Made by a program: the position numbers and the translations under genes. From Isoetes taiwanensis (Eukaryota; Streptophyta; Lycopodiopsida; Isoetales; Isoetaceae): 64,000 nt of DNA. Positions 10,649 to 21,959 of the stretch are shown piece by piece (the first letter of the stretch is position 1; every line of letters begins with the position of its first letter). The notes beneath the pieces are model-generated. The model did not search any database. It was given only the letters and a program-made list of their open reading frames with translations, and was not told the origin of the DNA. The stretch covers positions 8,964,458 through 9,028,457 of the forward strand of contig JAJEKV010000015.1 of assembly GCA_021234155.1 (NCBI GenBank), written 5' to 3'.

Positions 10649-10788
10649 ACAAGGTGTTCTGCGCAAAGACTTGCCCTCCGATTTCAACTAGAAAATCACA
10701 AAGCAACAACGAAAAAAAACAAGGTGTTACAAGAAAGACTTGCCCTCCGATTTCAACTAGAAAATCACAAAGCAACAATGAAAAAAAT
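10649..10788. repeat. Two-copy tandem duplication, period 70 bp
   Basis: ACAAGGTGTT plus GACTTGCCCTCCGATTTCAA and CTAGAAAATCACAAAGCAAC occur at 10649 and 10719 with very few differences. Confidence 0.85.
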
Positions 10789-11399
10789 GGCATGCACGCC
10801 AAACCTCCATAGTTTGATATAATCCATTTTCTACTCTCAAAGTTCCACTCCATGAGTTCGTTTGAGTTATCAAGTAAAATTTTGATTCAATAACTTACAT
10901 GAAGTCCACTCTAGTGCTTCCAAACAATTTCCGTGAATTTACTATTCTTTGTATAAGTCAAAGCTTCCAGAGTACTGGTTAAAATGGCTAGTTAGGAAGT
11001 GCGCACTAGCTTGGTGCATGGCGAATCTTTTGGCACTCGGCATCGCCTCTAAAGGGAGCTAAGCTGAGCTTTGGAAATGGATGTGAAAGTCTTATTTCCA
11101 TTTTAAAAAACTAGCAAATCTTGGTTTACTGTTACATACATTGCTTACGCTCATTGATCACTCTCTTGCTTTCGGTTATCTTATGGGTACTATGACATTA
11201 GGCGCCTTGATCTTTGGAAAAATAGCCAAATCGGTCCCCGAGCACCATATCATTTTCATCGACATCCGACGCCCTCCTACTTCTAGTCTCTAATGATTGT
11301 CAAGTTGGGGTATATACCTTGCATCTCCAAATGTTTATTGTTCCTTTATAGAACAAACGATAATGAAGCTTGCTCCATAGCACGTGGGTACGTGCAAAA

Positions 11400-11496
11400 G
11401 ATATAAAATCCACCTTTGCATTTCAAGAACATCTCTCGCACCATTCCAAAGATATAAAATCCCTTTTGCGTTCAAGAACATCTTTCACACCATTCC
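11400..11496. repeat. Two-copy tandem duplication, period 50 bp
   Basis: AGATATAAAATCC, TTCAAGAACATCT and CACCATTCC occur in order at 11400 and again at 11450. Confidence 0.75.
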
Positions 11497-11988
11497 CCGG
11501 ATACACAAACCCCTCTTTGCGGGGAGTTAGTGGGAAGAGAAATGTTAGCGACGGCCTTGGCCGCCGCGATAAATTTCTTGTAATATATAACGATTAAATA
11601 CCTATAGAGCATGTTTGTTCAATTCCCAATAAAGTGGCTCAGGTCACAATGGAGGCATGGACCTTGGCCTTAATTCTTAGATGAACTTGACTTGACCCCG
11701 ATCTAGTGACTCAGGTTAGAAAAGGCGGCATCGTCCATTTAACACAAACGTCCATCTAACAAAAAGGGTGTTCATCCCTTGAATCAGAATCCAGACTTGT
11801 CTTTACACATTTCCCAGGAGCCAGACATAAGAATCATCGAGGCGAATAAATTTCTAAATATAGATGGGTTATGTGGTAGGTTCCCTACATTTGTTTCACA
11901 ACTTGCTGAGGTTCTTAGTAATATCAATGCTTGCACTGATTTTTGGTTGAAGGTCATGGACCATGGAAATCATAAAGCGCCTAAGTGG

Positions 11989-12679
11989 GGCTATAATCAC
12001 AAAGGGCTGACTATGGCGGGGTAAAAGTTTTGATGACACGATTAATCGGCGCTATAAATTGCTTTGGAGGAACCATATAAGGGGCTTTCTCCAACTATAC
12101 ATAACAACAACAAAAAACATTAATAAAAACCCAAGAGATAACTTAGTGCAATTTATCATTTATACAATTTCTCCTAAGCAATTCATAGCGCCTCTAGTGT
12201 CTTGTCATTAAAGCTCTTACCTTGCTCATAGCTGCCCTTGTGATTATAGCCTTGCTTGTAGACATTCTAGGATTCCCATGGTCCATTGCATAATTCATTT
12301 ACATTTTAAAATTTATCTGCCTTTATGATTCTTATGCCTAGCTCATAAAGCAAGAATTCATTAGTTAGAGAAATTTGAAATTCTCGTTTGACTTGAAATA
12401 GGTTGCAGTGCCCATATGAATCACTAAAAGTCCTCCACGCGGACCTCATTGGTCAAGAAAAAACATGCAGCAATAGTTGGACAAATTGCCATTGCGTTCT
12501 TCTTTATCATGAAGGACCAGTATATATAGATTTTTAGGCAAATTTTTAAAAAATATAGTGTAAGAATTGTGACAAATTTAGACATGCTGGGCTCGCAAAG
12601 ATCACCACTGCGATTTATTGAAACTGAAATTGAGACCCTACCACACACTGACAGTTAAATTAACTTGTTTATTTATGAT
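11989..12679. repeat. Interspersed repeat, copy 2, with fold-back core
   Basis: This is the second copy of the repeat at 4690-5305, in the same orientation. Its fold-back core is 11989-12251, again with GGCTATAATCAC and GTGATTATAGCC termini. The similarity continues to TTAACTTGTTTATTTATGA at 12679. It carries about 100 bp absent from copy 1 (about 12450-12555, containing TATATATAG). Left flanks of the two copies differ, so 11989 is a true repeat boundary. Confidence 0.8.
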
Positions 12680-14248
12680 TCTTTAGTAATATTAATTATT
12701 AATACAATAATACAACCTTAAAAAATTAAGCATATTTATGCTCAAAAGAATCGCTACAACGATTTTGGGGAGCACATCGATCTCTCTGTCAGCCATTTTC
12801 ATGCTCTTATAAATCGCCATATCAATTTAGTGGAGCCAGGCTTCGCAAAACACGGAGTTAGTCTCCCAAATTTCCGTTTTGGCAAAATAAATTTCCGGGT
12901 TGACGTTGTGAATGTGCGGGAAGTTAGTTCAAACAAAAAAAAAAAAAAGTGGGCAAATTGCATGATACAAATTTACAATACTAGGGAATATCTGGTGGAA
13001 CTTTAAAAGTGGGATTTTTATTATCCATACTTGATTTTATATTTTTACAATTTCAAATTCTTACCCATTTCTTTGAAACAATTTCCATGCCTCTTCAAGG
13101 TGAATCTGTAGAGAATAAGTCGCAACTATAATAGATCATGAAAATAAAAGCGAGTTAGAATTTGGTGGAAGCTTTGGAAAGCTTCCTTCGAAGGCATAGC
13201 ATTCCTTTTGCAAAATAGTTGCTATATTGGAAACGTCCTAAAAGACATCCTAGTTGTGCAATCTTGAGGTGCACAAGGAATGGGCATGACTCTTGGCTCG
13301 CATCAAGAACTGAATAGGCTCGTCGGAATGAGCCTTCAAAATGATTTTGGTCTTTTTGCTAGTAATTTTAGCCAGAAAAACATTCAAAGACATAGATAAT
13401 TCAAAATTTTTTTCCTAGTAATCTTATGTATAGTTATATAAATTATGTTAAATAAATATCTTATTCTAATTATACACGTTGAGGACCTAAAAAGAAAACC
13501 TAAAGAAATATAACCTAAATGAAAGCCCTAAAAAAAAATTGAACCTAAACGTGAGCAACGGGAGGGAGCGGGGGGAACAGATCCGGAAGGAGAGAGATCG
13601 ATTCATAGGGATTTATTAGGGGAGGAAGAAAGAATCGTGTATCTTGTATAGGGATTGAGAGATCAATTCATAGGATTCATAGGGGGGCCCTCGAAGAGAG
13701 GCGTCGCATGTGGCAGAACAACATGGAGCTATAGGGGGCTCCCCTCCAAATCAAGTTAGAGTTTGCTAAGTACATTTTTTTTAACTAGTTTAGCAATGGC
13801 GCATCAACATTAGCGTAAATTGTATCATCAAGCCTATTTGGAGGGTTTCATTCATAAGAAAGAGTTTTAGTTTATTACTCTCTTTTATCTTCATCTTAGA
13901 GCTCCTTTGGTGAGAATCTGTTGGTATCCTTTCCAAGAATCATTGGGCTTCTTCACGCTCTTTAGGAGATCATAAGATGAGCATCATTTAATCCCCGATT
14001 TTTTATTATTAGTCTTCCATATTTTCGAGAAGCATAAAATTGCTTTTGGACTAAAAGTTCCACTTGAATCTATTTAGAATTACACATTTCAAGAATATAT
14101 AATTTAAATTTTTTATAACTTAACAAATTTAATATTCGGTAATAATGATAATTTCTAAATTAAATTTGATGGTTTGATAAGTGATGACTTAAAACTATTA
14201 TGAGAATTCACAATTTACAAATTTTAACACTTTAAAAAAAACTTTATA
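12680..14248. other. No gene recognised
   Basis: AT-rich spacer. GATCGATTCATAGGGATT at about 13596 and GATCAATTCATAGGATTCATA at about 13661 form a weak direct repeat. An A tract lies near 12938. No long reading frames are present. Confidence 0.45.
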
Positions 14249-14490
14249 GAAAGTTTTAGCTTGAAATTAATTAAATGATAAAGTTAACATTTTAATTATA
14301 AATAGTAATAATTTATTATCAATGAAATCAAATATATTGAAATATATTGTAATATTTTGAGTGTATAATATAAAAGTAAAAACACGTTCAAAAAAAAAAA
14401 ATATTGGAAGTTAATCAATAATAAAGTATTCAATTTTTTCTTATTAAAACATAAACGTACTCATTTAATTAATTTCAATCTAAAACTTTC
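14249..14490. repeat. AT-rich inverted repeat (30-bp arms, about 180-bp loop)
   Basis: The left arm (14249-14278) runs from GAAAGTTTTAGC to TTAAATGA. The right arm (14461-14490) is its reverse complement with one mismatch. The loop and surroundings (about 14050-14680) are very AT-rich and non-coding. It could be a fold-back MITE or a matrix-attachment-like stretch. I see no target duplication. Confidence 0.65.
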
Positions 14491-16779
14491 ATTAAATATT
14501 TTAAGAAATAACATTTAATTATACAGAGCTTATCTTAGATAAAGAATTAATCCTAAATGGATTAAAATAAAAAATTAATTTAGAAAGTAAATTTTTACAC
14601 TTTAGTAACCATCATACTTTTGATCTAAACATAAGCACAACAAATTATTAAAATCAATAGGAGTTAAAATATATATAATCTTATCATGACATTCTTGAAG
14701 TATCTACTCACTTAAATTGTGTTTGGGGTGTGTCCTCCTTTTCCCGTATGACTGTGGACATGAATCCGCCTAAAAAGCGATTGTGATCGAGAAAATCATA
14801 ATCCAACCAGAAATGGGTACCGTTTATGGTTTTTTTTCGGAACCCTAACAACGTTTTTTTTTTCTTCCTCTTTTGGGGACCGTTTTAGTCCTTCCCGCAA
14901 TATGCTGATATGATTATGGTAGACCCGGGTGTTATTTGCAATGATTTTTCCGCGAAATATTTCATGTAGTTGCCCTCCTTGACTTCAAGCGATGTTGGCA
15001 CTAGCTTTTTCATCTTCCTTTAGACGTTCCCTTTAATTGGAGGCGATTGTTGGTGCAACAGCATCCTTTCTTCGGTTTAAAGGAGCATCGGCCATTTTAC
15101 AGGTAATGTAACTTCTAAAGTAGCTTATATCTAACTTTGGATTATCTAACTTTCGTATTTTGGGATGGAATTTACGAGCGGATCGCGAGATCTTCGGGTT
15201 CAAAGACCTCTAACCGTTTCATCGTTTGAAAGTCTTCATTTCGGTTTTTTTAGTGATGTCTCCGCCGAATGAGGTTTTGGTTTGCTTAGATGTGCACAGG
15301 TAACACTTTGGATTTATGTAAAATGGGTTTTGTTGATCCGATCTGTTCTTCAAGCGAGGGCAAATGAAGCATGCATCAGCTCTTTCTCTCAAAGGCAAGA
15401 GGTCACCATTGTTTTATTGTCTTTCAAGCATGCATTAAGTTTTTTCTCCTAAAATCGTTTGCTTTCGGAGTAAATCTTTCAAAAATCGTTTGAGGTACAT
15501 TTTACACTCTGAGGGCGGTGATGGCGAGAGGCGTTTTTGTATATCATTAGAAGGGAGATGGAATCATGGTTTAGTAGGATTTTTAGGGAGGGGCGATTTC
15601 AGTTGCATTTATTTTTTTTGGATTTGGGCTTTGAAAATCCGAAGAGCGAAAGAGAAGCGGTCTTTGGAGATGGAAAAATGTTTGCACTTCTTATGTAATT
15701 TTTCTTCTTTATTTGTTGTATTTTCGGAGAAGGAAAGAAGGCTAATGTTTTCTCTGATGAGAAACAAACGGATCACGAGAGGTTTTTGGCAAATCATTGG
15801 GAGCTTGAATTTGGAAATGGGAATGCTTCTTGCTTCTTGCTTCCTTCACGAGATACATTGATTCCGCTGCCAAAAATCCAATAGTTTAATTGTGAGCAGG
15901 TGGAGGCTCGAACGTGAATTCGGCATTTTGGGACACAAAGGTACGGAGCAAGTAATTTGGACATTATTGAGAATATAGTGATTCCTCCCTTTTTAAGGTA
16001 TTCTTGGTTCGACATTATGTTTGGGGCTTCTTATTATTGAATGAGATACGAAGAGCATCATATTTTGCTCGATGTTGTAGAGGGATTATTTTATTTTTGA
16101 AGATTGAAGCATCGGATACAATATGGTGAGCGGTATCTTATCTAACATGTTGTGTATGGTATTATGTGTTTTTGTAAAGAAAATGCTAAAGTAAGATCTG
16201 GATTTGCACTTGGTGTTTATATGTGATTTGAATGAGTTTATTTCATCCATTTGTCACATATGCCTTTGGTCTTCTTTCCTCTTTCCTTTGTAACATGCAG
16301 TGTGTTTTCTTGAAGTCTTACCCGGATCATTAGAAGGGATAGAACTATGAATTAGAAGGGGTTAGTAAATAAAGTCTATTTTTACCCCTCAAAAAAAAAA
16401 AAAAATGATTTAAGGGATAGAACTATCAAGCGGCTTTGTGGTAAAGAATCTATACATTATATAGCATTATATTTTCTACGGTCCAACGAGGGGTTGGATA
16501 AGTTTTAGGCAAGGGAAAGGACAAAATGATCCTAATTTGGTTTACGATACATAGCTTGCCCGCGGTGGATCCTCCTTTATTTGCAAGTGGTAGATCCTTC
16601 ATTCTTTTTGTAATTTATTATTGTCATGCATATGGTTTCTACTTTAAAGAAGAACTGGGCGGTTGGGACTCCACCATTTGTATTGTTGAAATCAATTTAG
16701 GACACTAGGATTTTCTTGCTAAATGTATCCTATATTTGGGTTAAGTTATCCACCAATTCTAGAATCAAAGATGTGCCCC
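14491..16779. other. No gene recognised; weak UTR/exon-like phrases
   Basis: After about 14700 the composition becomes less AT-rich. A 123-codon plus frame (15490-15861) is open but overlaps antisense frames and is not recognisable. TTTACAG followed by GTAATG (about 15100) and GTGCACAG followed by GTAACACT (about 15300) resemble 5' UTR splice donors. An A tract lies at about 16390-16404. Nothing can be named. Confidence 0.35.
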
Positions 16780-16860
16780 AAAAAGGCCGCCTAATCGGAT
16801 TGTTAGCATATTCACTATTTCGAGGTTGGGGTTCAACACCTCACAAATACATCATTGAAT
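16780..16860 (+). mobile_element. Possible tRNA-derived SINE fragment
   Basis: CTAATCGGATTGTTAGCA followed about 30 bp later by GGGGTTCAACACCTC resembles the box A/box B arrangement of the SINE at 18742. No clear tail is present, so this may be chance. Confidence 0.3.
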
Positions 16861-18509
16861 TAATATTTTGAATCTACGTACATAGGATCTACATTGTTGT
16901 GGCATGATTTACATTAAGTTCTTCTAATTTTCTTTTCCGAAATTTGTGATCCGACATGCCGTTTTACAGTGTTGCTTCAAAGATTGACATGGCCAGCCCT
17001 ATTTTCCCTTTCCTATCGTATATAGTTACCGTTGGATGAAAGACGGGGTGATGCAAGCCATTAAAATTTTCAGCCATACTACATCTTGTCAACCCATTGA
17101 GGGCAAAATGGTGCAAACTATAGGGACTAGCGATGCGTATGAATTCTTAACTGAAGGAGTATTTCAAAGCTCTAAAGCTATGCCAACGAAAATACAAGGC
17201 CTCAATATGGCGAGAAAAGATTGAAGATGAGAAGAAGAAAGCCTAATGCAAAAATCACGGCGATGAGAATTGTGTTGAAAGCGGTCGAGAAGGTGTTGAT
17301 GGCAATATTACAATAGATAGTAACAATGTTCGAGGAGGCTTGCTTATTTACTCGAAAGTACCATCCAAATTTTATTAAAATTAGAACTTTCGTGTAGATA
17401 CCTTTACTACCCGAACAACTCTAATCTATGTACCCCATATAGTTTAAAGTTGATAATTTACGCAAATTCGCTTTTGTCCCTTAAGACTTATCTAAGGATA
17501 TCTTGTTCCCAACATTTAAATGGGATGTCGGTATAATTACGTCTTCATAATATTTCAAAGCAACAAAAGAAGAAATGGGCCCTTGCACCACCATTTGTTG
17601 TAGCATTTGAAATTGAAAAACACTAAAATTTGAAGGAAAACAACTTGAACGAGAACAATGGAAGCTTTTTGAAGTTTGGAGTCGTTCCTAAAGAAATCAC
17701 ATCCTTGATGGCCGTGTATGGGTGGAATTGCGTTCCTTAGAAAACACTATTTTCCTAATGAAATCCAACCCTTAAACCCAAAATATATCGATGATCACAA
17801 TTTCAATAACACAAATAGTTACAAAAGCAAAGAATGTCCATTATTTACCAAGACAAGATAGTATCGGCATATTGCTATTATTCGAAAATTACACAGATAA
17901 ACATTCGCTCCAAAAAAAACACATACCAGGACATTAGCCCGGCAACGCCCAAGTACACGCTTACTAGTATTTATTAGATTTGAGTAAGTCCAAATTTTGT
18001 TAAATATGTCATTTCTTCTAAAAGCTTGATGCCTAGCGTAGTATTTGGTTTCCTACAGCTATGACTTGACCCGGGGCCGCGACATCCAAGCTTCTTAAAA
18101 TGCTCTCTTTGGGGATTATTTATCTCTATTGCCAAGGATCTACGCATATTATGGCAATATAGTATAGACCCACAAAGCAATCCATAGTAAAATAAGTCAA
18201 TCTCCTCTATGCACGTTATTGGTTTGAAGGATCACAAAACGACTTAGCCATTTTCAAGGCTATATATATATCACGATCTTTTAGATGCGTATTATTTCCC
18301 CACGTTCTAAAAGTTCTATCAATCATAACCTAGAAAGGGCTGTTTGTGTTGTTTAGCATGTTCTATGGTGTATGTTCCTAATTTGAATATGTTCCTACCT
18401 ATGGTGTATGTTCCAATTTATGTTCTTCTGCGTAAAGTTCTCACTTCCCTATTTACTATGTTTTTCCCCTTCTCTGTTTGTTCAAAAGTAAGTGCTCTAT
18501 GACACTTTT
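16861..18509. other. No gene recognised
   Basis: Only short, unconvincing frames occur here (62 codons at 17036 on plus, 68 codons at 18180 on minus). No mobile element was identified. Confidence 0.45.
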
Positions 18510-19130
18510 ATTTTGCATCTTGAACACTCTAGAACCAACAGAGTCTATTCACTTAAAGCACCCTCTTTGCAACAATTTAAGAAAAACTATTTTGGATTGA
18601 GATGTTTACCCATGAGCATCTAGAACATTCTACCAACATTCTCTTTTGATTGGATCACGGCTTTTACATTATGTTCAAAAATTTTCTATCTTTAGAGTGG
18701 AGGCCTACGGGAGCATCTACCCAAGAGCATCTAGAACATTCTAGATAGTCCATTGGGTTAGCAATTAAGAGATCTTGTGTTCAAGTCTCTAGGGGTCCTT
18801 CGTGATTATGTCCTCATGGACTCCCAGTATGGCATGACGTAAAAATATTGCCCGCCTATCGATCTATCTATCTAAAAACACTCTATCTTGATTAGAGCAC
18901 CTCACTCTATTTAGAAAGTGAGATGCTTACTCATGGATCTAGAATATTAGAAGAAAAATTCTTAGAACATCCCTACAATCTGCTTGAAGTGCCCCTCTTT
19001 GCAATATTTTTGAAAACTTTTTACTTTAAATTGAAGTGCTTAATCCATGACCATCTAGCATATTCCAGCAACACTCTACAACATTCTATTTTTGTTTGAG
19101 CACACACATTTGCAATATTTTTAAGCCATC
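18510..19130. repeat. Degenerate repeat array with AGAACATTCT palindromes
   Basis: A loose unit recurs at about 18556, 18900 and 19000: a gene-poor phrase with CCTCTTTGCAA, TTTAAA/ATTGA, ATGAGCATCTAGAACATTCTA and further ACATTCT motifs. CATCTAGAACATTCTA is intact at about 18617 and 18719. AGAACATTCT is an inverted GAA/TTC pair like a heat-shock element half-array. Whether this is functional or just repeat sequence is unknown. Confidence 0.45.
18742..18884 (+). mobile_element. tRNA-derived SINE with (ATCT)n tail
   Basis: TAGTCCATTGGGTTAGCAA resembles a pol III box A and GTGTTCAAGTCTC a box B, about 25 bp apart as in tRNA-derived SINEs. A unique body (CTCATGGACTCCCAG) and GACGTAAAAATA follow, ending in ATCTATCTATCT. 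The GACGT(T)AAAA plus short-repeat end also terminates the LINE copies in this window, suggesting mobilisation by that LINE. Confidence 0.6.
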
Positions 19131-19264
19131 TTGCCTAACCCCTCTTACAACAATTTCTTGAATTCTAGCCTATCCACATTTCACTCCACCTTAGCAAATC
19201 CTATTTTTACTCTATTAATTTCTACATCTATGGTTCATAAAAATTAAAAACTAAAGAAATTTAC

Positions 19265-19349
19265 TTGAGCTATCCGGTCCACATGTCGGTTGGATGCCCT
19301 AGTGGCTGATGGAAATTCATCTCATAACCCACAAGATTCGGAAGTCGGT
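19265..19349 (+). mobile_element. 5' part of a SINE interrupted by the copia element
   Basis: CCCTAGTGGCTGATGG resembles a box A and AAGATTCGGAAGTC a degenerate box B. The matching tail appears on the other side of the copia element (36207-36250). A SINE as the insertion site is an inference from the two halves. Confidence 0.45.
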
Positions 19350-20153
19350 ACATACAAACAATAATGTTATTTGAGTACAAGGTTATCATGTGAAGATGGC
19401 TATCATTTGTATGATCTAACTATGAGAAGCAAGTGGCGTTAGTGTAGATCAACTTATGATCAAAGTTAATGCGCCTAATGTACCTATGAGAAGCGATGGC
19501 GTGAGGTTACCTTACATGAACCATGACCTAATCTAAATGTGCAAATGAGGCAGGGAGCTTACCAAGTTGTTTGATACTCAAGTTCATCACCAAGGGTAAA
19601 GACATTGATTGAAATATTAATATGAACATTATCTATTAAGAAAAATTTGATTCAATGGTCAAACTTCGTTTGCAATTGTTTGTCGTGGGATATTGGAACA
19701 CAACTCATTTCATGAACTTGTCCTGTGGGATATTGTGGACTGATTGGAAAACTTAGATTAGAAGTCCCATGGCTTCTGAGTGATGTATATATCTTTGAGA
19801 ACGCTTAATGGGTGAGCGGCGGGGAGGAGATCGATAGCAACAGAAGATCCTAAAATGGAGAGTCAACTATGCTACAGTTACTTGGTCAATACCCGAGGAA
19901 CAGTGAATTATTGCTACAGTATTCCTATGGTTGAATAGTTCATTATTATTATTGACAATCATTATATTGACCATAGGTGTTTCTAGAATGATTTCTAGAA
20001 ATTTGAACAAAGATATTGAGTACATGTTCTAGAGAAAATTAGTGACCATATTGTGGCTTTTCTCTAGACCATTATTGTAACTCTATTATAGTTGCAAATC
20101 TTGCTAGACATTTGAGTGTGCATTATTGTTGTGTGCATTATCTTGAAAAACCA
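19350..20153 (+). repeat. copia 5' LTR
   Basis: It matches 35397-36206 along its whole length, from CATACAAACAATAATG to TCTTGAAAAACCA. It is followed by CCGTATATGAGCT (about 20156-20168), which resembles the plant copia primer-binding consensus TGGTATCAGAGC. Confidence 0.85.
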
Positions 20154-20177
20154 TCCCGTATATGAGCTATTCAACAT

Positions 20178-21100
20178 GTCTAGCGATTTGGTGCATCAAC
20201 TGTTGAATCGTGGATGTATACAAGGAGGTCTGGGTTTCAAGTATGGAAAGATGCTATAGCACACATACTTGAGGTGGAGGACCTTTGGGAGCTGGTAGAT
20301 CCAAAGAGGAACAAGGGTACGGGAGTGTTTTACTTAACCGGTTCCTCAAGTTCGTTGTTGATAAAGCAGAGAAGGGCTGCAGCAGGGGGCTAAGCTTCAA
20401 AAAAGATGCGGAGCGGGTCGGAAAGCATCCGGAACAGAGGCAAACCATTGCTCGTAAAACAAAGGGGAAGCACAAGGCATCATCACATGTTATTGTCCAA
20501 CTATACGCTTTTGAAATTAAGGTCATTAAGTCCTAGAGAGATGTGGAAGTTTTAATGAAACACTATGAGGAAAAAGACATCCTCACAAATTGATCTTCTT
20601 GAGAATGAATTAAAGGGTTTGGAAACTTAAAGAAGAGGAGGATGTAACGGAATTCTTCAATAAGTTTGATAATCTCATTGCTGACCTAAATGGAGTAGGG
20701 TGGTCATTTTAAAGAAGTCAAGTGTTGCAAATATCTAGGGCAATTGGTGAAAATGAGACCTTGGCCTTATTCATAAGAAATTCATGCAAATCAAGAGAAG
20801 AGGCGAGAAAATATATTAAGAACCGAGTGGGGAGCAGTAAAAGATACTAAGGCGAGAGTCAATCGGATGAAACTCGAAATTTATTGCTTAAGAAAAAGAT
20901 AAAGTGATGTGCTATAATTGCCATGAGAAAGGTCATTATAAGAATGAATGCCCAAAATTTAAAAAGGATTTCAATTGCTACAACATGTGGTGGCAGAGAC
21001 ATGCGACCTCAAAAAATGTCCTACACCTAAAACCTATGGTAGATCTACAAGAGGCGGAGAGGTGAAGCCGGTGCATATAAGAGGTGGCAGAGGGCGGTGG
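20178..21100 (+). pseudogene. gag: copia gag (capsid and zinc knuckle), degraded
   Basis: Near 20238 the plus strand encodes FQVWKDAIAHILEVEDLWEL, the W-x(n)-DLWE-type pattern of plant copia Gag N-termini. Around 20595-20850 pieces such as QIDLLENELKGLET and EFFNKFDNLIADLNGVG are typical of the capsid. A CCHC knuckle, CYNCHEKGHYKNEC, is at about 20910-20952. In the element, Gag would form the virus-like particle. Frame changes between these pieces prevent a single reading frame. Confidence 0.8.
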
Positions 21101-21222
21101 TCTTGAAAAGGCCTATGTGGCAAGAGAACAAAGAAGACAAAGGCAAATGAAGAAGATGAGGATGAGGTATCTCATGAATTTGCAATTGTTAATGAGAGTA
21201 TGCCAACTAACAATTTCATCAC

Positions 21223-21328
21223 TTGATAGTTGATAGTGGAGCTGAGAAAAGATCAATAGTACAAAATATTGATCTTTTGAAGAATATAACCAAAGTCACA
21301 AGTTCAAGGAAAATTCAAGTGGGGAAAT
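21223..21328 (+). pseudogene. pol: copia protease start, cut by the gypsy insertion
   Basis: IVDSGAEKRSI carries the DSGA catalytic motif of a retroviral-type aspartic protease. The frame stops at the gypsy LTR boundary at 21329. The next copia sequence, GGAGCTCTCCAAGATGTTCA at about 32314, continues the usual GNGALQDV-like phrase, which shows precisely where the copia was split. Confidence 0.85.
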
Positions 21329-21915
21329 TGTTTGTCCGGGTTCCTGAACTCCCCGAAGACACCCTCCGTGAGGACCCGTGGATCTACAGAAGGGAGAGTC
21401 AGGGGGACTATGTCACGACGGATTTTAGAAAAGAGAAGAAAAAGAAAGAAGAACAAATGAGAGAAAGATGATAAGCTTCCTTGATATCAATGATGAAAAT
21501 ACATGAGCTCTACGCATAGAGAGAGAAAAACTGAAAGGAGACAAGACTCAAAACTCATCTAAAAACTTATGAGCTAACTCTACTCATATATATAAAGTAC
21601 AATGGCCTTGGGCCCAATATAGACACTGACCGATCCCTGGTACGACTCACGGAAGGAGGCCTGATTTGCAGGAATGTTGGCTGGCGCCTCTTGAAGTGCC
21701 TAGAATCACGCCGGACGCCGACGCGGTTTTCGGGCGTCACTTGTCCGAGCGGGCTCTTGTTGACAGCCAAAAGGCTTTGATTGGGTGGGTCTGCTGCTTA
21801 GTCTTTTGTGGAGGCTTGGATGTCTGACCCGTGGTTGACCGAGGATCTTTGAGCTTGGACTCGTCTCGACGGTAGCATGAATAGTCCCTACATGGGGAGG
21901 CCACAGGGACTAACA
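21329..21915 (-). repeat. GYP1 3' LTR (left in the window)
   Basis: The 587-bp LTR starts TGTTTGTCCGGGTTC and ends CAGGGACTAACA on the plus strand (TG...CA ends). It is immediately followed by CTCCCACCAAACGACA, which on the minus strand is the purine-rich tract priming plus-strand synthesis. A CATATATATA motif near 21587 is the minus-strand TATA box. This LTR matches those at 31745, 47012, 47676 and 58158. Confidence 0.9.
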
Positions 21916-21959
21916 CTCCCACCAAACGACACTTTGAGTGAAGAAAAGGAGGAAGCGCC

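Larger units (their letters stand above)
8346..11988. other. Anonymous AT-rich spacer with short tandem duplications
   Basis: No gene is supported. A 138-codon plus frame at 8706-9122 is the longest, but its first third is the tandem duplication at 8708-8861, so I do not call it. A T-rich tract lies at about 9218-9239. Four separate two-copy duplications are listed individually. The phrase TTGGGAATCTAGAACGCGAG at 8718 also resembles the sequence just before the repeat at 4690. Confidence 0.4.

Noticed and set aside
15490-15861. 123-codon plus frame as a host gene
   Set aside because: Composition is not convincing, overlapping antisense frames exist, and no known domain can be seen.
19350-20153. 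Caulimovirus-type (pararetrovirus) origin for the LTR-containing region
   Set aside because: Direct LTRs, integrase and the PR-INT-RT order show an ordinary Ty1/copia element.
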